From a virus: a stretch of 48,662 bases of DNA. The notes beneath the pieces were generated by a model. The model was not told the DNA's origin, made no database searches, and was given only the letters and a program-made list of their open reading frames with translations. The DNA is taken from positions 1 to 48,662 of the IMG/VR virus record IMGVR_UViG_3300037189_011856. The stretch is one strand, 5' to 3'. The stretch's first letter is position 1. Each line of letters opens with the position of its first letter. The position numbers and the translations under genes were made by a program. This document shows positions 12,367-21,146 of the stretch, in pieces.

Positions 12367-12640
12367 AAATTATATGCCATCTGGAAACGATTATAAGAAC
12401 GGAAGTTTTAAATCCGTTCTCATTTTAGTTATTATTTTTAGCTGGGCATTGATTATCGGTTTAGTATATACGTCTTTCTCTTTAAATAAAGAGAAGAAGA
12501 TTGTAAAAAACGTATTAAGAGAACAATTTGAAAAAGTAGTATATACGAGTAAAATATTAAATAACTTTGAACCAGCTTCTCATCAAGAAGTAATAGATAC
12601 GTTATTTAATGAGTGGATTAAGCATCGAAGAAAAGAATAA
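12359..12640 (+). CDS. membrane protein, 93 aa
   Basis: A GTG start at 12359, overlapping gp32 by eight bases and behind AAGGA, gives 93 residues; an in-frame ATG at 12374 is the alternative. One transmembrane helix (SVLILVIIFSWALIIGLVYT) follows a short polar start, and a basic helical domain of about 50 residues follows it (KKIVKNVLREQFEKV...). Function unknown. It is the last plus-strand gene before the convergent terminators. Confidence 0.55.
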   Translation: MSRNYMPSGNDYKNGSFKSVLILVIIFSWALIIGLVYTSFSLNKEKKIVKNVLREQFEKVVYTSKILNNFEPASHQEVIDTLFNEWIKHRRKE

Positions 12641-12659
12641 GTCTTGGAATAAAGTTTCG

Positions 12660-12693
12660 AATCTTGGAAAGTTATCTATTTACTTCCAAGATT
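12660..12693 (+). terminator. hairpin after the gp32 operon
   Basis: AATCTTGGAA (12660-12669) pairs with TTCCAAGATT (12684-12693), a perfect 10-bp stem with a 14-nt loop. It lies between convergent operons. No T-run follows, so it may act with a partner or in both directions. Confidence 0.55.
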
Positions 12694-12707
12694 TGAAGCA
12701 TTAAAAT

Positions 12708-12721
12708 AACCCTGTTGGGTT
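12708..12721 (-). terminator. minus-strand terminator of the hub/packaging operon
   Basis: Read on the minus strand: AACCC-AACA-GGGTT followed by ATTTTAA, a short stem with a T-rich tail. It lies 18 bp past the HAD gene stop. Confidence 0.55.
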
Positions 12722-12739
12722 TGATACGAAATTATAATT

Positions 12740-13363
12740 CTAAGAGATTGTTTTAACAGATCCATCTTTCTTTGCTAGATATGCATTGAAAGAAATGAGT
12801 GGAAATTCTCTTCTCAGTTTCAATATCGCCATTAGATTCGATATATCATCATCAAAAATTCTTACTTTACTGAAATTCTTCGATTCCAAATACTTTCGAG
12901 TAATCATCGCTTTTTTCGAAGCACTCGTTCCACTCGTTATATTTCCTGCTCTCTCAACTCTCACCTTATCGATATTAAATCCATATTTTTTAAACGTTTT
13001 AAGAAATATACTCTTACTATCGAAATCAGTTCTTGCAGTGATAATGATGACTCTTGATAATGGATATTTTTCAGATGCTGCGAGAATTAACTTTGCACGT
13101 TGCAACATACGACCGATGGGTTTTGATTCTTTATAAAATTTTTCAGCGTCTTTAAATTCAGAAAAATCGAAAGTTTCACCTGTTGCGAGCGAATAGGTAT
13201 TGAATTCAGCTGATGTAAGTGATCGAACAATTTCTCCGTCACGATTCTTTACGAGTACTGAAGCAGTAGTATGAAATAGAGTATCATCAATATCAAATAT
13301 TGTTAGCCAACCATTCCCATAAGTCTCTTTCGCAGAAGTATAATCTTTAAATGTTGACACCAT
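12740..13363 (-). CDS. HAD-superfamily phosphatase
   Basis: 207 residues. Motif I is FDIDDTLF (D24 nucleophile, D26), motif II TARTD (~109-113), and motif IV is in VRIFDDDISNL, with a lysine between (SASKKAMIT). It is a HAD-type phosphohydrolase of the small phage form with a cap-like insert (ATGETFDFSEFKDAEKFYKE). Phage HADs act as nucleotide or polynucleotide 3'-phosphatases, but the substrate here is not shown. It is the last gene of the minus-strand operon and overlaps the preceding gene by 17 bases. Confidence 0.8.
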   Translation of the reverse strand: MVSTFKDYTSAKETYGNGWLTIFDIDDTLFHTTASVLVKNRDGEIVRSLTSAEFNTYSLATGETFDFSEFKDAEKFYKESKPIGRMLQRAKLILAASEKYPLSRVIIITARTDFDSKSIFLKTFKKYGFNIDKVRVERAGNITSGTSASKKAMITRKYLESKNFSKVRIFDDDISNLMAILKLRREFPLISFNAYLAKKDGSVKTIS

Positions 13364-14849
13364 ATGATCGATCTATGTAACGATTAATCGATGACTCATC
13401 ATTTCTTGGCGATTTACCAAATAATGTTGTTTGTTGTGTTGGTGCATTATTAATCGTTGTAATTGGTGTTGATGCTACATTTGTAGTGCCACCTAAAGAA
13501 CTTTTTGCTTCTTCAGCAGCGATTGTTTTATTCGTAAGATCTGTTCCAGTTGTACTTGGTGCTGGAGTTATTTTTTCAGCTTCTTGGGCTTTTGTATTTT
13601 TTACTTCTGATCCTGAAATTCCTTGTAAACTTTCTCCATTAACATATTTTTGGTTTCGAGAAATTTTATCTTTGTTTACTGTAAGATATGCTTGTACTTC
13701 TTCTTTTGACCCAATTTCAGAAAGAGCAGCTTGTATATTTTCATCTTTTAATTGACCACCTGACATTGAAGCATTCATCATTAATCCATTCATTCGAATG
13801 TTCATTGCATCCTCTAAACCTTCATTTTTGTTCAATATATTCTTTGCTTCTTCAGTAGGCATTCTATTCATTTTTATCGGAGATGCGCTCGGAACGATTG
13901 GTTTCGTAAATACTGGTGTGATTGGTGCAGTTTCTCCTGAAAGATCTGCAGAAACTCCTTCTGTATTTGATGGCGCAGGAAGAGTTGGTGAAGATTGTGG
14001 AGCCACTGTTGGCGATTTTTTAAATGGAGAAAACGGACCGATACTTACTTCTTTATTTACGATCGGAATAGTAAATTTAATTTCTGGAATCGACAATCCT
14101 TCAAAGAAGTTTAATATAGTGTTTTTAATGTTTGTGAAAAAATCTACTATTGGTTTAAATGCTTGTTCAATCGGATCAAATATGTTTGTTTTAAAAAAGT
14201 TCTCAATTGAAGAGAATAAATTCATTATAGGATCAATAATATAATCTTTAACTGCATTCGTAAGAATAGAAATACCATTCTTTACAGTTTCTTTTGAAAT
14301 AAAACCGAATGAAAGGAAATCGATTAAACTTGATACAAATTCTGTTACCACATCACCAAAATCTGCTCCTGAGAAAGCTAATTTAATTGAATCAAATAAT
14401 CCTTTAAAAACACCAATAACTAATGTTGGTATTAATAAACCAAATCTTGCCACTGTCGCTAACAATAATTTTCCAATTTGCGGAACTGCACGGAGTAAGA
14501 ATGAACCGAGAAATCTGATTGTGTTTAATAACATTACAGTAATTGCACCTGCGATTCCACCTGTGGCTGCAGAAAACATCTTTGAATTATCTTCTTTTGA
14601 TTTTGATTTAGAATCGCTATAACCAGCAGAACCTTTTCCACTTACAGCATTCGCAATAATTTCTAATAATTGAGTTTGTTTTGTTAATTGAGAGTTTGCT
14701 TCGATTGTATCTTCTCGAGACGGAGTTTTAGTTGATTTTTGAAGTTCTTCGACAATAGACAATGGACGACCTGCCGAATCAACTAATGTAGTTGGGATCG
14801 GTTTATTCGTTTGCGTTTGTTGTTGCTCTAGTACTGCTGCGAGTGCCAT
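13347..14849 (-). CDS. tape-measure-like tail/hub protein (gp29-position candidate)
   Basis: 500 residues. A Gln/Ser-rich N-terminus and a helix (EANSQLTKQTQLLEIIANAV) are followed by strongly hydrophobic helices at ~95-190 (GGIAGAITVMLLNTIRFLGS, then LLLATVARFGLLIPTLVIGV). Next come a Phe-rich helical part and a Pro/Thr/Ser-rich, probably disordered C-terminal third. Phage tape measures often carry such hydrophobic segments. The place after gp26 and gp51-like fits T4 gp29 (hub and tail length), but no direct sequence match is claimed. It begins right after the gp51-like stop. Confidence 0.45.
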   Translation of the reverse strand: MALAAVLEQQQTQTNKPIPTTLVDSAGRPLSIVEELQKSTKTPSREDTIEANSQLTKQTQLLEIIANAVSGKGSAGYSDSKSKSKEDNSKMFSAATGGIAGAITVMLLNTIRFLGSFLLRAVPQIGKLLLATVARFGLLIPTLVIGVFKGLFDSIKLAFSGADFGDVVTEFVSSLIDFLSFGFISKETVKNGISILTNAVKDYIIDPIMNLFSSIENFFKTNIFDPIEQAFKPIVDFFTNIKNTILNFFEGLSIPEIKFTIPIVNKEVSIGPFSPFKKSPTVAPQSSPTLPAPSNTEGVSADLSGETAPITPVFTKPIVPSASPIKMNRMPTEEAKNILNKNEGLEDAMNIRMNGLMMNASMSGGQLKDENIQAALSEIGSKEEVQAYLTVNKDKISRNQKYVNGESLQGISGSEVKNTKAQEAEKITPAPSTTGTDLTNKTIAAEEAKSSLGGTTNVASTPITTINNAPTQQTTLFGKSPRNDESSINRYIDRSYGVNI

Positions 14850-15035
14850 TTACGATTTTAACTTTCTTTGTTCGTTTCTTTGTTTTTCTTCTTCTAGATG
14901 TTTTATCAACATACTTATATAAACTTCTCTTTCAAAGGGTAACTGTTCATCAAGCTCAGTCATCGTATATTTGTGATACTGCATTAATGCGAAATTCGTT
15001 TTATAGAAGTTCACTAATGACTCATGGCTGAGCAT
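14850..15035 (-). CDS. gp51-like baseplate hub assembly protein (candidate)
   Basis: 61 residues. It starts at ATG 15035, sharing a base with the gp26 stop (TAATG), and stops directly before the next ATG. The core YTMTELDEQLPFEREVYISM, with MLIKHLEEEKQ, matches a short family encoded after gp26 in marine T4-like phages and commonly named gp51. It is far shorter than T4 gp51 (249 residues), so it may be only a functional analogue, or a tail-assembly chaperone. Cytoplasmic and helical. Confidence 0.5.
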   Translation of the reverse strand: MLSHESLVNFYKTNFALMQYHKYTMTELDEQLPFEREVYISMLIKHLEEEKQRNEQRKLKS

Positions 15036-15766
15036 TACGAAAAAAAATTTGCTAATCCTTCTATTTTACGAGTTTGTGCTTTATTACATACCGAACATGT
15101 AAATTCAATTGTCTTTGTCAGTTTCGGCATTGTTGTAAAGAAATTTTGTATTTTAGCAAACTGTTCATTTGTTAAATTATCTAAAAACGTTTGCACTTCA
15201 GCTGGTGTTTGATCCTTTGTAGGATATATTTGAACACCATCATATATACTTTCAATACAATCAGCAATTATCTTAAAGATTAAATCAGTATCTGCTGATT
15301 TTTCTTTTTTAAACTCACTTAGTTTAATTAACGTATCGATTGATGGATATTTCATTATCACACCTACATCATTAAATAAAGGAATTTTTTTAGAATGACC
15401 TTCACCAGTAACCACTGGGATATCCATTATATTTAATTTAATTAACGTTTTTGCTTTATCGTTGGTTTCACATTCTTTTGAATTACAACGAGCAATTAAT
15501 TCTACTTCTTCTCCAACGGACTTACCACGTAAAGAACAGAATATATATTCTAGATCAAACATTGAAAGTTCGTTTACATTTATATCAAGTACACAATCTG
15601 AAATGATACTTTTTAAAGTATCTACCATCACCTTTTCGTTTTCAGATTGCATCGCAATTAATAATGCCTTTTCTTGTTTTACAACAAATGGTTTAAAGCG
15701 ATGTTCACGTTTTGTAGATGGTATCACCAATGTATAAATTGGTGTCGTATTCATTGGCAAAGCCAT
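15035..15766 (-). CDS. 26: baseplate hub subunit gp26
   Basis: 243 residues of the T4 baseplate hub family (T4 base-plate protein type). The N-terminus MALPMNTTPIYTLVIPSTKR and the segments LSMFDLEYIFCSLRGKSVGE and DTLIKLSEF are typical. Cysteine pairs (RCNSKEC and FTCSVCNK) could bind a zinc ion. gp26 is needed for hub assembly. A ribosome site (GGAG) lies at the end of the gp16 gene, and its stop overlaps the next start. Confidence 0.78.
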   Translation of the reverse strand: MALPMNTTPIYTLVIPSTKREHRFKPFVVKQEKALLIAMQSENEKVMVDTLKSIISDCVLDINVNELSMFDLEYIFCSLRGKSVGEEVELIARCNSKECETNDKAKTLIKLNIMDIPVVTGEGHSKKIPLFNDVGVIMKYPSIDTLIKLSEFKKEKSADTDLIFKIIADCIESIYDGVQIYPTKDQTPAEVQTFLDNLTNEQFAKIQNFFTTMPKLTKTIEFTCSVCNKAQTRKIEGLANFFS

Positions 15767-15770
15767 AATA

Positions 15771-16196
15771 TTATTCTCCGTCTTGTTTATATTTTCCTAT
15801 TATCTTATTCAATTCAGCAGTCGATCCTACAAAGATCGAGTTATTTGTTATCTGCTTTCCAGATGAAGAAGTTGGTTCTTCAATCTTTTTTTGCTGATTA
15901 TGTAAATCCATTAGTTGTTGGTTTACGTCAGCAAGTTGTTTAATCATATTTCCAACAACTTCAAATGCTCTTGGATGTTCTGATTGTTTTGCTATTTCTA
16001 AAGCATGTATTAATGCTTCTTCTCCTCTTTCTAAAAGGTTATGCAAATTAGAACGAGAAGTATTAAAATCATTATTAACTTTAGTCTTAGAGTCGGTAAT
16101 GTTCTCATAAGATGACTCCTTTTTAAATGGCTGTGGAACTACTTCAACAGTTTCTGTTTTAAATGTTTCACTTAATTTATCATCAAGTTTTGTCAT
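15771..16196 (-). CDS. 16: terminase small subunit gp16
   Basis: 141 residues. A polar N-terminal arm is followed by the helical oligomerisation core (NFNDFN-type lead, RSNLHNLLERGEEALIHALE, IAKQSEHPRAFEVVGNMIKQ, LADVNQQLMDLHNQQKK). It ends in NNSIFVGSTAELNKII, matching T4 gp16 (ADSPRHMEVFATLMGQM, ...NATVFMGSPTELMDEI). gp16 forms a ring that regulates the gp17 packaging motor. T4 gp16 is 164 residues. It is here placed before gp26 in a hub operon instead of next to gp17, which is not in this window. Confidence 0.85.
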   Translation of the reverse strand: MTKLDDKLSETFKTETVEVVPQPFKKESSYENITDSKTKVNNDFNTSRSNLHNLLERGEEALIHALEIAKQSEHPRAFEVVGNMIKQLADVNQQLMDLHNQQKKIEEPTSSSGKQITNNSIFVGSTAELNKIIGKYKQDGE

Positions 16197-16237
16197 ATTA
16201 AATCCTCTTGCGATTCAATCGAATTTTCGCATTCATA

Positions 16238-17098
16238 TTAAACTACTCTGAATGCGCTTCCTGCTACTTGCGCAAGTGTTTCATTCGTAAAAGTTGGTTG
16301 CGTATTATATATTGCAGGAGTTGCACTATTAATTGAATTATTAAATGTATTTCCTATATTATTTCCATTCGATAAATCATTATAAGTTTCTTGGAATTGA
16401 TTAAAATTTCCAAAGTAATCGCTTGGAATTGGTAATGAGTTTGTAATTGTTCCTACAGCATCTTCTACCGAATCACCGAATATTTTACTAATCCATCCTC
16501 TTTGTTTAGTATCTGGTGCAGCGAATGCTTGACTTGTCCAATACTTATATTGTATTGTAACATTTAATTTCATTACATCTTTACTCGCATAATCCATTTG
16601 AATTGGTGCTACAATTTTAGGATATGCTTCATGTAAACGACAAAGATATCTTGAGTTGTTTGCAACATCATAAACAAATATATCGACTAATGTAGTATAA
16701 TTATCGTAAAATTGAATTTCTCTAGTTACGTTATTTTGTATAGAATTCTGCCAATCTTCAAAGAATCCTTTAACTATAAAAGAATTATCCACATAAAAAG
16801 TTAAAACCACTGGATCAAAAGTTCTTTCATACGGCATCTCACGAATTTCTCCATAAGTTCTTGCTTGAAATGTACTATATGCAATTCCTGGAAGAGTTGC
16901 AGTGTCACAATATAAAAATAACTTTTTAGATGTTTCTGTTGTATAACCTCTTCCTTGAAGAGTCTTAGGCAATCCAACACGAGCACTAAAACGATTTGTA
17001 AGAGCAAGACCTTCTTTTTTAACTGATGCCACAAACTGACGAATATCTCCTTCTTTTTGTGGTGCTTCTGTAGTTCCGAAAATATCGAATATTGACAT
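16238..17098 (-). CDS. 54: baseplate tail-tube initiator family protein (gp54-like)
   Basis: 286 residues. The middle (FSARVGLPKTLQGRGY..., TFDPVVLTFYVDNSFIVKGF, FEDWQNSIQNNVTREIQFYD, KDVMKLNVTIQYKYW) has the tube fold shared by T4 gp54, gp48 and gp19. The order, with a RxYGEIREMPYERTFDPVVL strand then a DW-containing helix, resembles gp54 (YDPLVISFRMD, MQDWVNAV). It would sit atop the baseplate to start tube polymerisation. The C-terminal 90 residues are Asn/Thr-rich and unlike T4. gp48 is assigned to the gene at 18187, so gp54 fits here, but a gp19-like role is not excluded. Confidence 0.65.
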   Translation of the reverse strand: MSIFDIFGTTEAPQKEGDIRQFVASVKKEGLALTNRFSARVGLPKTLQGRGYTTETSKKLFLYCDTATLPGIAYSTFQARTYGEIREMPYERTFDPVVLTFYVDNSFIVKGFFEDWQNSIQNNVTREIQFYDNYTTLVDIFVYDVANNSRYLCRLHEAYPKIVAPIQMDYASKDVMKLNVTIQYKYWTSQAFAAPDTKQRGWISKIFGDSVEDAVGTITNSLPIPSDYFGNFNQFQETYNDLSNGNNIGNTFNNSINSATPAIYNTQPTFTNETLAQVAGSAFRVV

Positions 17099-17688
17099 TA
17101 AATCATTCCTATGCTGTCTGCCCAGACGTTGTTTTTATTTTTCGTAAATCTTTCAACTGGTAACATCATTGCTGTGAACCAATTTTCAGGAGCAACTCTT
17201 AACATTGAAGACTGAACGTGATTTGTTAAGTAAGATTTAATACATGGTTTGGCTAGTGCCATTTTACTTGCTGATCTTATAGTTGCCCAGCTATATCTTA
17301 ATCTAGTCGTGCTATCCATTTTTCTATTTGAAGAATAATCTAACAAACGATCTAATAATCGAACTCGTAGTTGATATGGAAGATAATGCATATTTAAACC
17401 TATAAATCCATCCGCAGATGCATCATAAGGAAATACTAAAGGAAATCGATCATAATAAGGAAGTTCTTCTTTACCTTTTGGATCATAAAAGAACATATAA
17501 AGGTTTCCAGGAACAATTCGCGAAGTAGGTCGATTTTCTTTATCGCCACGAACTAATACGTTTGGCTGTATTCGATCTTTTTGCAATATATTTACCTGTC
17601 TTTGAAACCAGTTAAGAGTTTTATTCTTTATACTGGGATCTTGACGATATCTATCGAAGATTGTTTGTGCTGTTATTCTAGTTGCCAT
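17098..17688 (-). CDS. T4-like conserved packaging/structural protein (gp2-type candidate)
   Basis: 196 residues. A conserved block GNLYMFFYDPKGKEELPYYD, then FPLVFPYDASADGFIGLNMH and YLPYQLRVRLLDRLLDY, is seen in many T4-like phages directly beside gp4. It is sometimes called DNA end protector gp2, but I cannot verify this assignment from sequence. The rest is basic and helical (RYSWATIRSASKMALAKPCI). It lies 8 bases after gp4 and shares one base with the gp54-like gene. If gp2, it would protect packaged DNA ends from RecBCD. Confidence 0.45.
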   Translation of the reverse strand: MATRITAQTIFDRYRQDPSIKNKTLNWFQRQVNILQKDRIQPNVLVRGDKENRPTSRIVPGNLYMFFYDPKGKEELPYYDRFPLVFPYDASADGFIGLNMHYLPYQLRVRLLDRLLDYSSNRKMDSTTRLRYSWATIRSASKMALAKPCIKSYLTNHVQSSMLRVAPENWFTAMMLPVERFTKNKNNVWADSIGMI

Positions 17689-17696
17689 AGCACTAT

Positions 17697-18140
17697 TTAG
17701 GTTGCCAACCCTAAATGCTTTTCTGTTAATATGATAAAATGTTGCCCTCTATCTTTGGCATATTCTGTTGCTGCTTTCCATTTAGCTGAATTTACAAGGA
17801 AAGTGTTACATTCTGTTAGATATGATCTAGTTTGGCGTCCAGGAAATTTGGGTGGTTTTGTTTGAGATTCTGGCTTAATTTCAACTAAATATGTTCGAAG
17901 AGTATTTGTATCTTTCTCTCTTACAGAGACTGAAAAATCAATAAAATAACGATGAAGACGATTATCGATTGGGGATCGATAGGGTACGACTATTTCTTCG
18001 CTTTTCCATGAAATCACCGATGGTGTTCTATCGCACCAAGATGCAAATCTTGATTCCCATGAACTTCTTAGAATAATACAAGTAGGATCACCTGCATATT
18101 TCTCTGGATGTATTGGTTTATACTTTCTTTTATGAAACAT
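17697..18140 (-). CDS. 4: head completion protein gp4
   Basis: 147 residues. KYAGDPTCIILRSSWESRFA, then SWCDRTPSVISWKSEEIVVP and YRSPIDNRLHRYFIDFSV, match the T4 gp4 (gp50) pattern (GDPTxIIxRSxWExxFxxWCD, PYRSPxDGxxHxYxxDF). The D-E-K arrangement is nuclease-like. gp4 is needed to finish filled heads before tail joining. T4 gp4 is 150 residues, so the length agrees. It is the first gene of the minus operon, 32 bp downstream of a TATAAATA late promoter. Confidence 0.85.
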   Translation of the reverse strand: MFHKRKYKPIHPEKYAGDPTCIILRSSWESRFASWCDRTPSVISWKSEEIVVPYRSPIDNRLHRYFIDFSVSVREKDTNTLRTYLVEIKPESQTKPPKFPGRQTRSYLTECNTFLVNSAKWKAATEYAKDRGQHFIILTEKHLGLAT

Positions 18141-18142
18141 AC

Positions 18143-18149
18143 CTAAATA
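18143..18149 (+). promoter_or_regulatory. late-type promoter box for the tail operon
   Basis: CTAAATA, 37 bp before the gp48 start at 18187. It faces the minus-strand TATAAATA at 18172-18179 in the same 46-bp gap. Confidence 0.5.
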
Positions 18150-18171
18150 ATGAAATAATAGTAATAATAAC

Positions 18172-18179
18172 TATTTATA
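18172..18179 (-). promoter_or_regulatory. T4-type late promoter for the gp4 operon
   Basis: TATAAATA on the minus strand, the exact T4 late -10 consensus, 32 bp upstream of the gp4 ATG at 18140. No -35 is expected for this class. Confidence 0.65.
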
Positions 18180-18186
18180 GCACTCT

Positions 18187-19380
18187 ATGGAATTAACTAA
18201 AAAAATACTCTCTGATACTACATCAATGGCTACATCGCCATTCGTACAAGATCAATATCGAGTAAGCAACTACTCGTATCCTATTGATCTACTTTCTACA
18301 AATGCTGGAAAAAATCCTTATGGTGATCAATATGTAATGTTTTATATTAACATTACAGAAGATAGCAAATTTACAAAATCTGACGATCGCGGAACAACAA
18401 TACCAGAAGTTACTTCAAGAATTGGTGGAGCACTTTCTGGAGCAAAACTTACAGCAAATCAAGCAGTTACTGGCGCAATGCTTAAAGCAGCAGTTTCTGG
18501 TGGACTGATTGGTTCTGTACTAGGCACTGGCGCAAGAGGTGCTGTATTAGGTACACTCGGAGTTGGTGGGGTTGCTGCAACTGCCGCAAAAGAAAACGCA
18601 GCAAGATCTGTTGGATCAAATATAGATGCAGGTGATAAACAATTTACAAAACCAAGAAAAAGACTTCAGAGTGCAATCGCTTTACATGTACCAAACAATC
18701 TTTCGATTAATTATGGTGTAACTTATGGCGAATTAGATACGAATGTATTTGAAATGATTTCCAGAGGTGGAAGTGATGTGGCTGAAGCATTAAAAGGAGC
18801 AACAACAAGTCCAGCGAAGAATAATGTTGGAGATGCATTAAAGAAAAATGCAGATTTAATTGGAGCAGCAGTATTAGCAGGAATGGGAGAAACTGGTAAA
18901 ATTCTTGGTAAGATGAGCACGATCGCTGTAAATCCAAAAAAAGAACAAATATTCGAAGGAGTTCCTTTTAGAACATTTAGTTATATCTATGACTTTTATC
19001 CAAGAAATGAAAAAGAATCTGAGAATGTAAAAAACATTATCGATGAATTTAAATATCACATGCATCCCGAATTAAAAGATACAGATGGATTTTTATTTGT
19101 ATATCCAGCTGAATTTGACATATTCTACGTACATGCTGGAAAAGAAAATAAATTTATTCATAAACATACGTCAGCTGTTCTTGAGAGTATGAATGTTAAT
19201 TATGCACCAAATGGTCAATATAATACATTCGCAAATGGTGCACCAACAGGAGTTCAAATGACTCTTAACTTTAAAGAAGTTGCTATTATTACGAAAGAAG
19301 TATTGGAAGCAACTGGCGAAGTATCGAGAAGAGGAACAACTAACACTACTATCAATTCAACTATTGTGGATACATTCTAA
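18187..19380 (+). CDS. 48: baseplate tail-tube cap gp48
   Basis: 397 residues. The N-terminal part is polar, then there is a Gly/Ala-rich stretch (~95-140, AVSGGLIGSVLGTGARGAVL). The tube-like core follows, with KRLQSAIALHVPNNLSINYG, VNPKKEQIFEGVPFRTFSYI, EFKYHMHPEL and LESMNVNYAPNGQYNTFANG. This is the layout of marine T4-like gp48, which caps the baseplate and starts the tail tube with gp54. The end of this gene and the start of gp53 share one base. First gene of the plus-strand tail operon. Confidence 0.75.
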   Translation: MELTKKILSDTTSMATSPFVQDQYRVSNYSYPIDLLSTNAGKNPYGDQYVMFYINITEDSKFTKSDDRGTTIPEVTSRIGGALSGAKLTANQAVTGAMLKAAVSGGLIGSVLGTGARGAVLGTLGVGGVAATAAKENAARSVGSNIDAGDKQFTKPRKRLQSAIALHVPNNLSINYGVTYGELDTNVFEMISRGGSDVAEALKGATTSPAKNNVGDALKKNADLIGAAVLAGMGETGKILGKMSTIAVNPKKEQIFEGVPFRTFSYIYDFYPRNEKESENVKNIIDEFKYHMHPELKDTDGFLFVYPAEFDIFYVHAGKENKFIHKHTSAVLESMNVNYAPNGQYNTFANGAPTGVQMTLNFKEVAIITKEVLEATGEVSRRGTTNTTINSTIVDTF

Positions 19381-19871
19381 TGTCTTATTTTAAAAAATTT
19401 CCAAAAATATACTATACTTTAAGAGAAAAAAATGTTGATGTTTTTAAAGTAGTTTCTGATATTACTCAAAATGTAAGAGTAAGAAAAGAAGTATTATCAA
19501 ATATTACCTTATGGGAATACTATGATATAAAAGATGGTGAAACACCAGAGATACTTGCAGAAAAAGTATATGGTAATGCTTCATTACATTGGGTGATCAT
19601 GCTTGCAAATGAACGATATGATGTATATAATGATTTCCCACTTGAGTGGGCACAATTAGAAGAACATATTAATCGTAAATATGAAAACCCATATGCGATT
19701 AGAGAATATAGAAAAGATGGATTTGTAGTTGATAGTACTGTCGCTGGAGCATCTGCAGTTACAAATAGAGATTATGAAATATCACTTAACGACGCAAAAA
19801 GAAGAATTAAGTTAATTGCACCATCATTAATTAATCGAGTAGTAAATGAATTAAATAGTTTAATACAATAA
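19380..19871 (+). CDS. 53: baseplate wedge subunit gp53
   Basis: 163 residues. The middle, LWEYYDIKDGETPEILAEKV followed by YGNASLHWVIMLANERYDVY and NDFPLEW, is the LysM-like block of T4 gp53 (GSPRPEELANAIYGNPQLYWVLLMCNDNYDPYYGW). The C-terminus (DAKRRIKLIAPSLINRVVNE) matches RQIKIIAKSDINSFMNDL. gp53 binds the wedge and lets six wedges join around the hub. T4 gp53 is 196 residues. Three bases separate it from gp27. Confidence 0.88.
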   Translation: MSYFKKFPKIYYTLREKNVDVFKVVSDITQNVRVRKEVLSNITLWEYYDIKDGETPEILAEKVYGNASLHWVIMLANERYDVYNDFPLEWAQLEEHINRKYENPYAIREYRKDGFVVDSTVAGASAVTNRDYEISLNDAKRRIKLIAPSLINRVVNELNSLIQ

Positions 19872-19874
19872 TTT

Positions 19875-21146
19875 ATGGAACAATTAAAATTTGCAGGTGA
19901 TGTTGAAATACATGATTTAAGTTTAATCGGTAAAACTGGTGTGGTTGATATACGTCAATTAATGGCGTCTATATCCATTTATGAAGATCTATTCTCTCCA
20001 TTTATATCAGGTAAAATAACAATCAAAGAATCTTTAGATTTAATTAATCAACTTCCATTAATCGGCGAAGAATTTGTAGACATACATGTTTCTACTCCAA
20101 CTTTCGAAGGAGATTCTCGAATTCTTAAAGGTCGTTTTTATGTATATAAACTATCTGATAAAATTTCATTAAAAGATAGAGAATCTCTTTACAATCTTTA
20201 TTTTATATCAATTGAAGCGATTAAAGATATGAATCTAAGATTGACCAATGCTCAATCAGGTTATTGTTCAGATATAGCATATCGTTTAATTCGTGGCGAT
20301 AATGATGGATTATCTACAAATAAACAATACAATATCGAAACTTCTTCTAATGGAATTAAGTTTATATGTAATCATTGGAGTCCTATTCGAGCATTAAATT
20401 ATACTGCTGAAAAAAGTATCAATAAAGATGGTATCTCTAGTTATTTGTTTTTCGAAAATAGAGACGGATTTAATTTTATTTCATTAAACAGCTTATATAA
20501 ACAAGAACCATTACAAAATTTTATAGTTGATAATTACGATCGAACTCCTAATTCTAAAGGAGAGTCGATTCGAGATGTAGAAGAAGATTATAAGAGAGCA
20601 AAAGAATTAACCATGCCAAAAGGATTTGATTTTATCGATCGTTTAACAAAAGGTATGTTTAACTCAACAATGACAACTTATGATTTAATTACAAAAAGAT
20701 TTAAAAGAAAATATTACGATTCAGTTGAAGATTTCTCTAAATTACCTCATTTAAATAGCAATCCATTAATGTCAGCGAATGTAATCTCAGCACCATATTC
20801 ATCTTCATATAACTCAATTAAACATACAGCAATGCATAATGGATTTGAAGATGTAAGCAATACAGATTCTTTTTTATTAAGAAACGCAGCGATTGCAACT
20901 GCCCAAGGATTTAGATTACAAATTACAGTTCCTGGAAGAACAGATTATACAGTTGGGAAAGTTGTTACAATGAAAACGTTTAGATCAGCACCCATTTCTT
21001 CTTCTGATATGGATACAGTTGATCCAATGTATTCTGGTCGTTATTTAATTGCATCAATTAATCACGATATAAGTACAAAGGAACATGTGTGTACAATAGA
21101 ATTAATTAAAGACAGTTTAATTAGTGGAATTACGGAGTTAGCATAA
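19875..21146 (+). CDS. 27: baseplate hub gp27-like
   Basis: 423 residues. Its order between gp53 and gp5, its length (T4 gp27 is 391) and blocks such as RFYVYKLSDKISLKDRESLY, IKFICNHWSPIRALNYTAEK and YSGRYLIASINHDISTKEHV identify it as the hub trimer protein that holds gp5 and adapts the wedge to the tube. It begins at ATG 19875 after ATTT; no strong ribosome site is seen. Its stop shares one base with the gp5 start (TAATG). Confidence 0.72.
   Translation: MEQLKFAGDVEIHDLSLIGKTGVVDIRQLMASISIYEDLFSPFISGKITIKESLDLINQLPLIGEEFVDIHVSTPTFEGDSRILKGRFYVYKLSDKISLKDRESLYNLYFISIEAIKDMNLRLTNAQSGYCSDIAYRLIRGDNDGLSTNKQYNIETSSNGIKFICNHWSPIRALNYTAEKSINKDGISSYLFFENRDGFNFISLNSLYKQEPLQNFIVDNYDRTPNSKGESIRDVEEDYKRAKELTMPKGFDFIDRLTKGMFNSTMTTYDLITKRFKRKYYDSVEDFSKLPHLNSNPLMSANVISAPYSSSYNSIKHTAMHNGFEDVSNTDSFLLRNAAIATAQGFRLQITVPGRTDYTVGKVVTMKTFRSAPISSSDMDTVDPMYSGRYLIASINHDISTKEHVCTIELIKDSLISGITELA

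Noticed and set aside
12786-14244. Plus-strand open frames opposite the HAD and tape-measure-like genes
   Set aside because: They are antisense shadows of well-supported minus-strand genes, with no ribosome sites or family features.
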